A program made the position numbers and the translations under genes. Of a stretch of 64,000 nucleotides of DNA, positions 1-7,915 are shown piece after piece; within the stretch, counting starts at the first letter, position 1, and each line of letters opens with the position of its first letter. This DNA is from an uncultured Christensenella sp. (GTDB lineage Bacteria > Bacillota > Clostridia > Christensenellales > Borkfalkiaceae): NCBI GenBank assembly GCA_910578765.1, contig CAJTRW010000001.1, positions 1-64,000 of the forward strand, given 5' to 3'. The notes under the pieces are model-generated. The model did no database searches, was not told where the DNA came from, and was given only the letters and a program-made list of their open reading frames with translations.

Positions 1-56
1 TTGCGCAACGTGCCCTTTATAATCTTTGTGAAGGGAACCGCCGTCATGCCCCCTAA

Positions 57-82
57 GATTCTTCACTGCGTTCAGAATGACA
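57..82 (+). repeat. Dispersed 26-bp repeat, copy 1
   Basis: The motif begins GATTCTTCACTGCG and ends CAGAATGACA. It recurs exactly at 201-226 and with one mismatch at 10603-10628. Truncated versions of the AGAATGACA end follow at about 90-125. It looks like one arm of a small palindromic interspersed element. Confidence 0.75.
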
Positions 83-145
83 AGAATGTTCGTTCAGAAT
101 GACAGGATACTGCGTTCGGAATGACAACAAAACGTCATACTGAGC

Positions 146-226
146 GTCAGCGAAGTATCTACAATATTCTTCGTTTCACTTTGCACATTATTATTGAAAA
201 GATTCTTCACTGCGTTCAGAATGACA
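146..226. repeat. Imperfect inverted-repeat element (REP/MITE-like)
   Basis: A left arm beginning GTCATACTGAGCG (146-172) is the imperfect reverse complement of the right arm ending CGTTCAGAATGACA (199-226). Together they would fold as a long hairpin. The same architecture, more compact, occurs at 10571-10628 inside the alpha operon. No open frame is present, so this is a non-coding interspersed element. Confidence 0.6.
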
Positions 227-371
227 GTGAAGTGTGCAAAGCATCGCTGCGCTCGCGCAGAATGACAAACAGGGGCGCAACCGACCCGATCTTAACGCGA
301 CGGCGCGTATCGAACGCGCATTCGGGTTATTTGCTTTTTCGTAAAGCGGTCGGGTCTTATTTTATACTAAA

Positions 372-397
372 AAAGACTTGCAAAAATGCAAGTCTTT
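372..397 (-). terminator. Intrinsic terminator of prfA
   Basis: An 11-bp perfect stem (AAAGACTTGCA / TGCAAGTCTTT) with a 4-base loop lies just past the prfA stop. Read on the minus strand it is followed by further T residues. Confidence 0.9.
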
Positions 398-401
398 AAA
401 T

Positions 402-1481
402 TTATTCTTCTCCAGCAAGCTGTGCCTCGCGCTCGGCGACGGCAAGCGCTTCAACCATGCCTTCGATATCGCCCATTATAAACGCGTCAAGCGAGTAAAG
501 CGAGTAGCCTATTCTGTGGTCGGTAACCCTGCCCTGAGGGAAGTTATAAGTGCGGATACGCTCGCTTCGGTCGCCGCGTCCGACAAGGCTTTTTCTATGT
601 TCGTCGTAAGCCGACCTGTTCTGCGAATTATAAAAATCGTACAGGCGCGAACGCAATACCTTAAACGCCTTGTCCTTGTTTTTAAGCTGACTCCTTTCGT
701 CCTGACAAGTTACCACTATGCCCGTGGGGAAATGAGTTATTCGTATTGCCGTTTCGGTCTTGTTGACCTTTTGTCCGCCCGCGCCTGAAGAGCGGTATAC
801 GTCCACACGGATATCCTCGTCCTTGATTTCCACTTCGACGTCCTCCGCCTCGGGCATGACCGCAACAGTCGCGGTAGATGTGTGAACCCTGCCCTGCGAC
901 TCTGTTTCCGGCACGCGCTGAACGCGGTGAACGCCGCTTTCGAACTTTAATTGCTTGTACGCGTCCCTGCCGCTGATATTTAATACTATTTCCTTTATGC
1001 CGCCAAGCTCGGTTTCGTTCACGTCGACAATTTCCGCTTTAAGGCGGTGACGCTCGCAATAATTGAGATACATTCTGTAAAGCTCAGCCGCGAAAAGCGC
1101 GGCTTCCTCGCCGCCGGCTCCGCCGCGGATTTCCATTATACAGTTTCTGTCGTCGTTTTTGTCTTTGGGCAGAAGAAGTATTTTAAGCTCGTCCGTAAGC
1201 GTCGCCGCCCTGTCTTTACAGCTTTCCGCCTCTGACAGCAAAAGCTCCTTCATTTCCCTGTCCGACTCTGTTTTGGCAGCCTGCTCGGCTTCGCTTCTTT
1301 CTTTAATGGCGGTCAGATATTCCTCGTATTTCTGCGCCGTTTCGGTAAGCTCGGACTGCTCCTTTGCGGTTTTTGTCCATTCGGCGGTATCGGCAATTAC
1401 CGCGGGGTCGCTTAATTTTTCCGACAGCCCGCGGTAACGCTTATAAATTTCTTCGAGTTTATCCAAAAATTTTTCTTTCAT
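402..1481 (-). CDS. prfA: Peptide chain release factor 1 (RF1)
   Basis: Class I release factor that recognises UAA and UAG and triggers peptidyl-tRNA hydrolysis on the ribosome. At 359 residues it has the usual length. The codon-recognition tripeptide is PET (191-193, the PxT class, as expected for RF1 rather than the SPF of RF2). The catalytic GGQ is at 235-237 within GAGGQ; its glutamine is the target of PrmC, encoded just upstream. The ATG abuts a 65-bp repeat array, so the only Shine-Dalgarno-like bases (AAGG) lie 2 nt from the start, and a TTG at codon 6 is a possible alternative start. The gene ends at a strong terminator. Confidence 0.96.
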   Translation of the reverse strand: MKEKFLDKLEEIYKRYRGLSEKLSDPAVIADTAEWTKTAKEQSELTETAQKYEEYLTAIKERSEAEQAAKTESDREMKELLLSEAESCKDRAATLTDELKILLLPKDKNDDRNCIMEIRGGAGGEEAALFAAELYRMYLNYCERHRLKAEIVDVNETELGGIKEIVLNISGRDAYKQLKFESGVHRVQRVPETESQGRVHTSTATVAVMPEAEDVEVEIKDEDIRVDVYRSSGAGGQKVNKTETAIRITHFPTGIVVTCQDERSQLKNKDKAFKVLRSRLYDFYNSQNRSAYDEHRKSLVGRGDRSERIRTYNFPQGRVTDHRIGYSLYSLDAFIMGDIEGMVEALAVAEREAQLAGEE

Positions 1482-1620
1482 AACCTTACGTTAACGATGA
1501 ATCTTTATTGCTTTTGCGTAAGCACGCCTTGCCGCCGGTCAAACTTAACCTTACGTTAACGGTGAATCTTTATTGCTTTTGCGGAAGCACGCCTTGCCGC
1601 CGGTCAAACTTAACCTTACT
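1482..1620 (-). repeat. Tandem 65-bp repeat array between prmC and prfA
   Basis: Two near-identical 65-base units start at 1482 and 1547 and differ at only a few positions; a 9-base partial third copy starts at 1612. On the plus strand each begins AACCTTACGTTAACG and contains CTTTATTGCTTTTGCG and GCCGCC. The same family with the same 65-bp spacing occurs at 10444 and 10509. No coding potential was seen. Confidence 0.85.
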
Positions 1621-1623
1621 CTA

Positions 1624-3465
1624 TTAAAAAGCAATTTTAAGGAAGCGGTCTACTCCGCTTAAATCTTTTATGACCATTGCGTAATCGCGCTTGCCGAAAA
1701 GCTTTAAAATTTCGTCGGTCTGACCCTCTCCGCATTCCAGCAGAAGGACGCCGTCCTTTGCGAGATAATGCCTTATATCTTTGGCGAGAGCGCGGTAAAA
1801 ATCCAAACCGTCCGCGCCGCCGTCCAATGCAATTTTCGGCTCGTGCTCACGCACTTCCTTCTGTAACAGTGGTATGTCCCCGCTTTTAATATAAGGCGGG
1901 TTGCATATTATCAAATTGAACCTGCCGCGCACGTTGGAGAACATATCGCTTTGGATAAAGTTGACGTCAACGCCGTTAAGCGCCGCGTTTTCGCGCGCAA
2001 GCATTACCGCCGCGTCCGACAAATCCGCACCCGTGACCGTTACCTGTTTGCCGACGCAGTGCTTTGCAACCGACACGGCTATACAGCCCGACCCCGTACA
2101 CATATCGAGAATTTTATCCCCGTTTTCAACGGATTTAACCGCAGTTTCGGCAAGAAGCTCGGTTTCAGGTCTGGGGATAAGCGCGCGTTCGTCCACTTTG
2201 ATTCTGCAACCGTAAAATTCCGTATCGCCTATTATATACCAAAGCGGTCTGCCGGTAAGACGCATTTCCACTATCTCGTTAATGCGTTTGCTTTCAAAAG
2301 GTTTTACCATGGCTTCCGAAGCAAGCCCGCTGCGTTTGATTCCCAATACAAGCGAATATATCCACTCTGCGTCGCTTTCGTCTATTCCGTTTTCGGCGAA
2401 TTTCTTTTTTGTCGCGGCAAGCATTTTGGAAAGTATGCCGCCCGTCATAAATTGCGTTTCGGGGACGGTTTCGTCCGCTTCCATTTCCAAAACTTTATTG
2501 AAAGCCGCAATTGCAACTTCAATCATTTGTTCGTCCGGCTCGCGCGTGGTGAGCAATTTTTGTATCAGCTTGCCCGGCCACTTGAATATTGCCGCGAACT
2601 TGTTGTCGAAGCGGGCGAGGAATTTTAAAATTTCATACGAGACTCCCGAAATAATCGGAAGCAAAACAACCTCTATGCCGATATTGACGAAAAATTTTGC
2701 AATACTGTTATCTATGCTCCATACATAAGTATAGAACGCCCAGGTCACAACCGATATGGCTACGATATTGATAAACAATACGATAAATAGGAAAGACGTT
2801 CCGCATCTGTCGTGTATGCGCGAGCATTTTTTTACGTTTTCGGGCGTAAGCTCTATGCCGCGCTCGTACGCGTTAATGGTTTTATGCTCCGCCCCGTGAT
2901 ACATATACAAACGGCGGATATCCTTTAAAAACAGTATCAGACCGAGATAAATTAAAAATATCGCAAGCTTGAAAACGCCCAAAAGCACATAATATGCCCA
3001 GTGCTGTTCGTCAATGGTCGGAATTAAATCCACAAGCACGCGCGGAAGAAATATGAATATACCCACCGCTATTACCACGCCCAAAAGGGCGGAAATAATG
3101 GCTATTATATCCATAAGGCTTACTTTGAATTTTTCCGCCAGCCACTTTTGCAGTCTGCCCGCTTCCTCGTCGTCCTCGCCGTAAACCGCGGCGGAACGCA
3201 TAAGCGTTTTTGTGCCGCGCACAAGAGATCCGACAAGATTTACTATGCCGCGGACGAACGGAATTTTGCTTGCGCGGCGGACGTGTTTATTCCTGTTCAG
3301 CCTTTTGGCTTCAATCTGAATTTCACCCGCGGGGTCGCGCACGGCGGTTGCCATGGACTGCCTGCCCATCATCATAACGCCTTCAAGCACTGCCTGACCG
3401 CCGATATAAGTACAATTTTTTTTCTGTTTTGCCATTTTTACCTTTGATTTGTTTTCGGTCTGCAA
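1624..3465 (-). CDS. prmC: DUF1385 membrane protein fused to PrmC (release factor glutamine methyltransferase)
   Basis: A 613-residue fusion. Residues about 15-310 are a DUF1385 (YqhQ-like) domain: it starts GGQAVLEGVMMMG, has several membrane helices (about 118-140, 155-182, 225-250, 255-280) and carries the conserved MYHGAEHKTINAYE block. Residues about 335-613 are PrmC, an SAM-dependent methyltransferase with a PETE motif, a GSGCIA-type SAM loop and the substrate-binding NPPY, which methylates the GGQ glutamine of release factors. In Firmicutes these are usually adjacent genes; here there is one continuous frame with no internal stop. I chose the TTG start because TAAGGAGGG sits 6 nt upstream, while the next in-frame ATG (codon 11) has no such site. 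The gene lies between rpmE and prfA. Confidence 0.92.
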   Translation of the reverse strand: MQTENKSKVKMAKQKKNCTYIGGQAVLEGVMMMGRQSMATAVRDPAGEIQIEAKRLNRNKHVRRASKIPFVRGIVNLVGSLVRGTKTLMRSAAVYGEDDEEAGRLQKWLAEKFKVSLMDIIAIISALLGVVIAVGIFIFLPRVLVDLIPTIDEQHWAYYVLLGVFKLAIFLIYLGLILFLKDIRRLYMYHGAEHKTINAYERGIELTPENVKKCSRIHDRCGTSFLFIVLFINIVAISVVTWAFYTYVWSIDNSIAKFFVNIGIEVVLLPIISGVSYEILKFLARFDNKFAAIFKWPGKLIQKLLTTREPDEQMIEVAIAAFNKVLEMEADETVPETQFMTGGILSKMLAATKKKFAENGIDESDAEWIYSLVLGIKRSGLASEAMVKPFESKRINEIVEMRLTGRPLWYIIGDTEFYGCRIKVDERALIPRPETELLAETAVKSVENGDKILDMCTGSGCIAVSVAKHCVGKQVTVTGADLSDAAVMLARENAALNGVDVNFIQSDMFSNVRGRFNLIICNPPYIKSGDIPLLQKEVREHEPKIALDGGADGLDFYRALAKDIRHYLAKDGVLLLECGEGQTDEILKLFGKRDYAMVIKDLSGVDRFLKIAF

Positions 3466-3513
3466 GGAATACCCTCCTTACAATTAATTTACGCAGCGGA
3501 ATAAATAAATATA

Positions 3514-3533
3514 GCTCCAAAGAAATTTGGAGC
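3514..3533 (-). terminator. Hairpin downstream of rpmE
   Basis: An 8-bp stem GCTCCAAA / TTTGGAGC with a 4-base loop, followed on the minus strand by an AT-rich but not pure-T stretch. It may attenuate rather than fully stop transcription into the DUF1385-prmC gene. Confidence 0.5.
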
Positions 3534-3541
3534 CACATTGT

Positions 3542-3745
3542 TTACAAACCGTATCTTTTGTTGAACTTGTCTACACGGCCGCCTGTATCAACAAGCTTCT
3601 GCTTACCGGTGAAAAACGGATGACATTTGTTGCAGATATCAACCTTTAAGGTTTCGACGTTCTTTGTCGTACCGGTCTTGAAAGTAGCTCCGCAAGCGCA
3701 TACAACCGTTACTTCATGATAGTCGGGATGTATTTCGGGCTTCAT
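3542..3745 (-). CDS. rpmE: 50S ribosomal protein L31, zinc-binding type
   Basis: A 67-residue L31 of the C+ type. Cysteines at 16, 18, 38 and 41 (CAC and CNKC) form the zinc site that marks the form made under zinc-replete conditions. The family core with [10 protein letters not shown] is intact. An AGAGGT ribosome site precedes the ATG and a canonical promoter lies upstream. It heads a minus-strand unit with DUF1385-prmC and prfA, a common Firmicutes arrangement. Confidence 0.97.
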   Translation of the reverse strand: MKPEIHPDYHEVTVVCACGATFKTGTTKNVETLKVDICNKCHPFFTGKQKLVDTGGRVDKFNKRYGL

Positions 3746-3787
3746 AATGTTACCTCTTTTTAATGCTTAATTCTTTAAATCTTAATA

Positions 3788-3816
3788 ATTATATACAATA
3801 TAACAAGTTAAGTCAA
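3788..3816 (-). promoter_or_regulatory. Sigma-A promoter of rpmE
   Basis: On the minus strand: -35 TTGACT (3811-3816), 17-bp spacer, -10 TATAAT (3788-3793). It places the start of transcription near 3781, about 36 nt ahead of the rpmE ATG. Confidence 0.85.
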
Positions 3817-3892
3817 TTGATTTTACGGCTATTCGACAAAAAAACATATGTTTTAAAAAAGTTGCTTATTTTGCGTTTTTAGGTTATTTTAG

Positions 3893-3921
3893 TTGCCAAA
3901 AAGGCGTTTTTATCGTATAAT
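3893..3921 (+). promoter_or_regulatory. Sigma-A promoter of the dehydrogenase/cls genes
   Basis: -35 TTGCCA (3893-3898), 17-bp spacer, -10 TATAAT (3916-3921). The ATG starts 12 bases after the -10 box, so the leader would be only about 5 nt. Confidence 0.8.
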
Positions 3922-3932
3922 ATAGGTAATTT

Positions 3933-4955
3933 ATGGATAACTGGATTTTAAACGGCGTGCGTAATTTGGTAAATACGCCTGCCGCGTCGGCGGAAATTTC
4001 GCCCACGCAGGTAAAAGTTAAAGTTACGCATCTGCTACTCTCCAATTACGACGCCCTGTTATGGGGCGGGGAGATTACCGCAAAATATCCCAAGACGTTA
4101 GGCAGGTTCGCCGTCGGTATAGTTACCGAAGCGGGCGCGGACTGTTACGGCATAAAGAAGAATAAGCGCGTGTATCTTCATCCCGCAAGGGGCTGCGGCA
4201 AATGTCTTGCCTGCAAAAGCGGTAAAAAAGAAAATTGCACTGATATAGCGCTTGCCGGCAGAGATTTCGACGGTTTTCTGCGCGATTTCGTCGTATGCGA
4301 TTATACTGAGGTTACACCTCTGCCCGACAACCTTGACGATATGCTTGCGCTTTGCATAGAAATGACGGGAATTGCCGAAAATATTTATGACAAACTTAAT
4401 CTTTCCGCGGGTCAGAGAGTTGCGGTAATCGGCGGCGACTTTATGGGCAACATAATAGCGCAGGTTCTGCAATATCATAAGTTGATTCCCATTGTTATCG
4501 AAAACAATCCCAGCAATTTGGATAAAGCGAAAAAGTGCGGCATAAGTTACGCTTTCCCCGACGACGACGACCTTGAAGGCAACGTTACGGACGCGACAAG
4601 CGGCGAGCTGTGCGACGCGGCGATATATTCGGCAAGCTCGCGCCTGCCTATGAATTTGCCTGCAAGACTTATCGGCAAGGAAAAAAGCATAGTTCTTAGC
4701 GGTTACACGGCAATGCACAGCAATATAGACGTATGCGACGTGCTTGAGAAAAATTTGAAAATTTTCGGCGTGACCAACGCTTACGGCTACACCGACGGGG
4801 TTATTAATATGCTGTTGCGCGGCGCCGTCAGGACCGACGTGTTCGACATAGAAGTTAAAACCGAGTACGACCCCGCTGCATTGATTGCGGAGCGCTACGA
4901 AAACATCGCTTCGTCCAACAAAGCCAAAATGACGGTGCTTAAAATGATTCTCTGA
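3933..4955 (+). CDS. Zinc-type alcohol dehydrogenase-like protein (MDR superfamily)
   Basis: Medium-chain dehydrogenase/reductase fold, 340 residues. The structural zinc lobe is complete: Cys88, Cys91, Cys94 and Cys102. The NAD(P)-binding segment near 165-176 (VIGGDFMGNIIA) is a weak version of GxGxxG. The catalytic zinc ligands appear to be lost: the usual cysteine near residue 37 reads LLLSNYD, and the usual GHE reads GRF (57-59). It may therefore act without catalytic zinc or on an unusual substrate; the substrate cannot be named. The transcript leader is predicted to be extremely short. A cardiolipin-synthase-like gene follows 26 bp downstream on the same strand. Confidence 0.75.
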   Translation: MDNWILNGVRNLVNTPAASAEISPTQVKVKVTHLLLSNYDALLWGGEITAKYPKTLGRFAVGIVTEAGADCYGIKKNKRVYLHPARGCGKCLACKSGKKENCTDIALAGRDFDGFLRDFVVCDYTEVTPLPDNLDDMLALCIEMTGIAENIYDKLNLSAGQRVAVIGGDFMGNIIAQVLQYHKLIPIVIENNPSNLDKAKKCGISYAFPDDDDLEGNVTDATSGELCDAAIYSASSRLPMNLPARLIGKEKSIVLSGYTAMHSNIDVCDVLEKNLKIFGVTNAYGYTDGVINMLLRGAVRTDVFDIEVKTEYDPAALIAERYENIASSNKAKMTVLKMIL

Positions 4956-4964
4956 CGCATACCG

Positions 4965-4980
4965 CGGGTTTCGATACCCG
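4965..4980 (+). other. Small hairpin between dehydrogenase and cls-like genes
   Basis: CGGGT and ACCCG arms separated by 6 bases fill the gap between the two genes and end 1 base before the next ATG. There is no T tract, so it is more likely to affect translation initiation or mRNA stability than to terminate. Confidence 0.4.
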
Positions 4981-4981
4981 T

Positions 4982-6373
4982 ATGCGCAATTTACCGAAAT
5001 TTATTTTTTCTTTGAATTTTTTATATATTGTCACGATTGCGGTTCAGGCGACCGCAATTATTTTTTTGTGCTTTTATATCCCTTCCTTTCTGCCGTCCGC
5101 AATTGTGTATGCCGCAATCTGGATAGTGACTGCGGCTGCGGCGACGGCGCTTTTTGCGCGCGGCGGCGCTCCCGAAGCAAAGTGCGCCTGGTTTGTGCTT
5201 ATCACCGCTTTGCCCATAGCGGGCGCTGTCATATACCTGCTTGCCACTGTAAAGCGGAAGCCGTGCGGACTGCTGAAAATTAAAACGCCTGACGGTAAAA
5301 GCTGTTGCGGGGCATGCGTTGCCGGCTACGACAGGGCGGAATACTTCGACTGCGGAAGCAAATTCTTTGACGCGGTATTCGAAGAAATTTCAAAGGCGCG
5401 TAAAAGCGTTTATCTGGAATTTTTTATAATAAGCCGCGGCACGGTGTTTGAAAGACTTACGGAGGCCTTGAACTCCGCCGCGCGCAACGGTGCGGAAATA
5501 AAAATTATTTACGACGGAATAGGCTCGGCTTTCAGAATAGGCAAAAAACAGATAAAACGGCTTGAAAAGCTTGGTGCCGAAGTCAAAATTTTTCACAGGC
5601 TGACCCCCTTCCCCCGCGCCCGCCTCAACTTCCGCGACCACCGTAAAATTATATCCGTCGACGGCAAAGCCGCCTTCACCGGCGGGATAAACATTGCCGA
5701 CGAGTATGCGAATATAGACAGCCCGCACGGCTACTGGAAGGACAGCGGCGTCGGCGTCTACGGCGCGGCGGCTAAGGCGCTGGAAGCGATGTTTTTATCG
5801 GTCTGGTTCAAAAGCTTCGAAACGGAGCTGCCGTCGGGCGGAAATTTTTCATGTATGCCTTTTTACGACAGTCCGCCTTACAGGGCGTTTTGCGAGGACG
5901 CGTATGTCTGCGCCTTAAACAGAGCCGCCGAGCGTATTCATATTCTCACGCCGTATTTCTGCACAGGCGAAAAAACCGCGGCGGCGCTCAGGTTTGCGGC
6001 TTTACGCGGCGTGGACGTAAAAATAATAATACCGCATATTCCCGATAAGAAATATGCGTTTGAAATTTCAAAGGCGTATGCTAAACCGCTTGCCGAGGCG
6101 GGCGTGAAGTTTTACGAATACACGCCCGGGTTCATGCACGCCAAATGCCTTATCTGCGACGGCGACGTCTATCTGGGAAGCTACAACTTCGACTTCCGTT
6201 CCATGCACTATAACTTTGAATGCGGAATAAAGTTCGACGGGCGAATGACCGGTCTTGCGGAAAAGGATTTCGACTCTTGTTTAAAACTTTCTTCCCCGCT
6301 CGACGAAAAACGTATAAGCGCGCCGCGACGTTTTTGCAGATTTCTTCTGAAGCTGTTCTCTCCGCTGATTTAA
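4982..6373 (+). CDS. cls: Cardiolipin synthase-like phospholipase D family protein
   Basis: A 463-residue membrane enzyme with three N-terminal hydrophobic segments (about 10-32, 36-58, 68-90) and two HKD catalytic motifs (His220/Lys222/Asp227 and His386/Lys388/Asp393), each followed by the typical glycine-rich GGIN or GSYN block. This is the layout of bacterial cardiolipin synthases, which condense two phosphatidylglycerols. Other PLD-family phospholipid synthases are possible. No Shine-Dalgarno is visible before the ATG; a small hairpin lies directly upstream, so initiation may depend on coupling to the dehydrogenase gene. Confidence 0.88.
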   Translation: MRNLPKFIFSLNFLYIVTIAVQATAIIFLCFYIPSFLPSAIVYAAIWIVTAAAATALFARGGAPEAKCAWFVLITALPIAGAVIYLLATVKRKPCGLLKIKTPDGKSCCGACVAGYDRAEYFDCGSKFFDAVFEEISKARKSVYLEFFIISRGTVFERLTEALNSAARNGAEIKIIYDGIGSAFRIGKKQIKRLEKLGAEVKIFHRLTPFPRARLNFRDHRKIISVDGKAAFTGGINIADEYANIDSPHGYWKDSGVGVYGAAAKALEAMFLSVWFKSFETELPSGGNFSCMPFYDSPPYRAFCEDAYVCALNRAAERIHILTPYFCTGEKTAAALRFAALRGVDVKIIIPHIPDKKYAFEISKAYAKPLAEAGVKFYEYTPGFMHAKCLICDGDVYLGSYNFDFRSMHYNFECGIKFDGRMTGLAEKDFDSCLKLSSPLDEKRISAPRRFCRFLLKLFSPLI

Positions 6374-6391
6374 AAATTGCGGCGGTCGGAG

Positions 6392-6420
6392 TTGACACTC
6401 CGCCGCCGCAGTGGTATTAT
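6392..6420 (+). promoter_or_regulatory. Sigma-A promoter giving a leaderless yfcE mRNA
   Basis: -35 TTGACA (6392-6397), 17-bp spacer, -10 TATTAT (6415-6420). The ATG begins 7 bases after the -10 box, exactly where transcription should start, and there is no ribosome-binding site. Confidence 0.8.
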
Positions 6421-6426
6421 ATTTGT

Positions 6427-6957
6427 ATGAAATTTTTAATAGCAAGCGATATTCACGGCTCCGCCGAATACTGCCGTCTGACGGCGGAAGCGTTCGCACG
6501 GGAAAAGGCGGATAAGCTTCTTCTTTTAGGCGATATACTTTACCACGGGCCGAGAAACCCTTTGCCTGCGGAATATTCCCCGCAGGAGGTTGTGCGTATC
6601 CTGTCCGGCTTGAAGGACAAAATTATCTGCGTGCAGGGCAACTGTGACAGCGAAGTCGACCAAATGGTTTTGCCCTTCCCCGTTTTGTGCGGTTATGCCG
6701 CGGTTTTCGCCGACGGATTGGAAATGATACTTTCGCACGGACACAGGGAAACGCCGCCGCTGAAAACGGGAAGCGTATATATCACCGGACATACCCACGT
6801 TCCGCTGAACGCGGTTGAAAACGGCTGTTACCACCTTAATCCCGGGTCGGTTTCTCTGCCTAAAGAGGGCAGCGGACACGGATATATTGTGTATGAAAAC
6901 AGGACTTTTGCGTTTAAGACCTTCGACGGAAATATTTACGACAAACTGAGCATATAA
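6427..6957 (+). CDS. yfcE: YfcE/MJ0936-type phosphodiesterase
   Basis: Calcineurin-like metallophosphoesterase, 176 residues, the usual length. The dimetal site is complete: Asp8/His10 (SDIH), Asp36 (LLGD), Asn72 (GNCD), His104/His106 (SHGH) and His122/His124 (GHTH). The family hydrolyses phosphodiesters in vitro; the physiological substrate is unknown. The frame is open upstream, but this ATG is the first usable start after the cls stop. A perfect promoter sits immediately in front, so translation likely starts at the 5' end of the mRNA. The gene ends at a strong terminator. Confidence 0.93.
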   Translation: MKFLIASDIHGSAEYCRLTAEAFAREKADKLLLLGDILYHGPRNPLPAEYSPQEVVRILSGLKDKIICVQGNCDSEVDQMVLPFPVLCGYAAVFADGLEMILSHGHRETPPLKTGSVYITGHTHVPLNAVENGCYHLNPGSVSLPKEGSGHGYIVYENRTFAFKTFDGNIYDKLSI

Positions 6958-6960
6958 AAA

Positions 6961-6989
6961 ATCCGTCCGTTTTACGGACGGATTTTTTT
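6961..6989. terminator. Bidirectional intrinsic terminator
   Basis: A 9-bp perfect stem ATCCGTCCG / CGGACGGAT with a 5-base loop, a T run after it on the plus strand and A residues before it. It serves yfcE on plus and the small membrane protein gene on minus. Confidence 0.93.
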
Positions 6990-6996
6990 GTTTAAG

Positions 6997-7221
6997 TTAT
7001 ACGGGAATAATGCGCATAATGTGCTTGCTGACAATCATAAGGATTAAGTCGATAAGCCAAATGATACCCCAGCCGAGCAACAGACGCAGAAGTCCTGCTA
7101 CGATTTTGCCTTCCTGGAATCTGGTAACCGCGCCGCAAATCCAAGATGTTACGGGGATGATAGCCAAAATGAGGCTGACAATGTAGCTGAGGCCAAAATA
7201 ATCGCTCTTACTAGCTGCCAT
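6997..7221 (-). CDS. Small two-helix membrane protein
   Basis: A 74-residue hydrophobic protein of unknown function with two predicted membrane helices (about 10-32 and 43-68) joined by a short polar loop (RFQEGK). It has its own promoter, a clear AAGGAG site 8 nt before the ATG and a terminator, so it is a real single-gene unit. It resembles small YqaE- or TM2-like membrane proteins in size and layout, but I cannot assign a family. Confidence 0.8.
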   Translation of the reverse strand: MAASKSDYFGLSYIVSLILAIIPVTSWICGAVTRFQEGKIVAGLLRLLLGWGIIWLIDLILMIVSKHIMRIIPV

Positions 7222-7255
7222 TTTAATTCTCCTTGAATAAATGTTTTGTAGTTAT

Positions 7256-7283
7256 ATTATACCATATCTGAAAAATATGTCAA
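7256..7283 (-). promoter_or_regulatory. Promoter of the small membrane protein gene
   Basis: On the minus strand: TTGACA (7278-7283), 16-bp spacer, TATAAT (7256-7261). Confidence 0.85.
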
Positions 7284-7370
7284 CAATTAGCCGAAAAATA
7301 TTTTAAGTCAAATATGAATAAAATTAATACCCTATATAATGTATTGCGTAATTTGGCAAATTATGACAAA

Positions 7371-7394
7371 ATGCGGCGGATTTCACCGCCGCAT
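7371..7394 (-). terminator. Terminator of the alpha operon
   Basis: A 9-bp stem ATGCGGCGG / CCGCCGCAT with a 6-base loop lies just past rplQ. It is followed on the minus strand by a short T run. Confidence 0.85.
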
Positions 7395-7405
7395 TTCAGT
7401 TTGCG

Positions 7406-7912
7406 TTAAACAAGCTCTATTATAGCTTCTTCCGCGCCGTCGCCGCGGCGCGAGCCGAGCAGATATACGCGCGTGTATCCGCCGCCCTGACCGAGTTCTT
7501 CGGCACGCTGTGCGTATTTGGGCGCAATTTCGTTGAAAAGCTTTTCCATAAGGGGATGCTGAATATCCGCCGTTCTCTTTTTGAAGTCGGACTTCTTTTC
7601 GCTGAAAGCCTTTACTTCCTGCAAGTCGCGCAGCTTAGCCATGATAGCGCGGCGCGCCGCAAGCTTTTTGGGGCTGTCCTTTATGGATTTTACGGTAACT
7701 TCTTTACCTTTTTTATCGGCTTTTTTGGTCTGCGTTTCGACATTGTCGTCGTAGACCTTTACCGCTTTGGTTATGATTTTTTCAACGTAGGGCTGCAAAG
7801 CCTTAGCTCTCGCTTTGGTCGTGGTTATTTTACCGTACCACAACAGTTCGGAAGCCTGGTTACGGAGCATTGCCTGTCTTTGCTCAGCCGTCATTCCTAA
7901 TTTTGCGGGCAT
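7406..7912 (-). CDS. rplQ: 50S ribosomal protein L17
   Basis: L17 of the large subunit, last gene of the alpha operon. At 168 residues it is about 45 longer than most bacterial L17. The extra length is mostly a lysine-rich insertion around residues 50-85 (including KKADKKGKEV) in the middle of the fold, plus a C-terminal Gly/Arg segment (GSRRGDGAEEA). The conserved N-terminal block RNQASELLWYGKI-TTTKARAK is intact. A strong AAGGAGG site precedes the ATG; the gene starts 3 bases after the rpoA stop. Confidence 0.96.
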   Translation of the reverse strand: MPAKLGMTAEQRQAMLRNQASELLWYGKITTTKARAKALQPYVEKIITKAVKVYDDNVETQTKKADKKGKEVTVKSIKDSPKKLAARRAIMAKLRDLQEVKAFSEKKSDFKKRTADIQHPLMEKLFNEIAPKYAQRAEELGQGGGYTRVYLLGSRRGDGAEEAIIELV

Positions 7913-7915
7913 CTT

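Larger units (their letters stand above)
1..371. other. Non-coding region with dispersed repeats
   Basis: I see no credible gene here. The only open frame (121-399, plus) runs through repeat copies, has no ribosome-binding site and ends in the prfA terminator. The stretch holds two exact copies of a 26-base motif beginning GATTCTTCACTGCG (57-82 and 201-226), shorter variants of its CGTTCAGAATGACA end between them, and an inverted relative beginning GTCATACTGAGCG near 146. Confidence 0.7.

Noticed and set aside
121..399. 92-codon plus-strand open frame at the left edge
   Set aside because: It runs through dispersed repeats, lacks a ribosome site and ends inside the prfA terminator hairpin.
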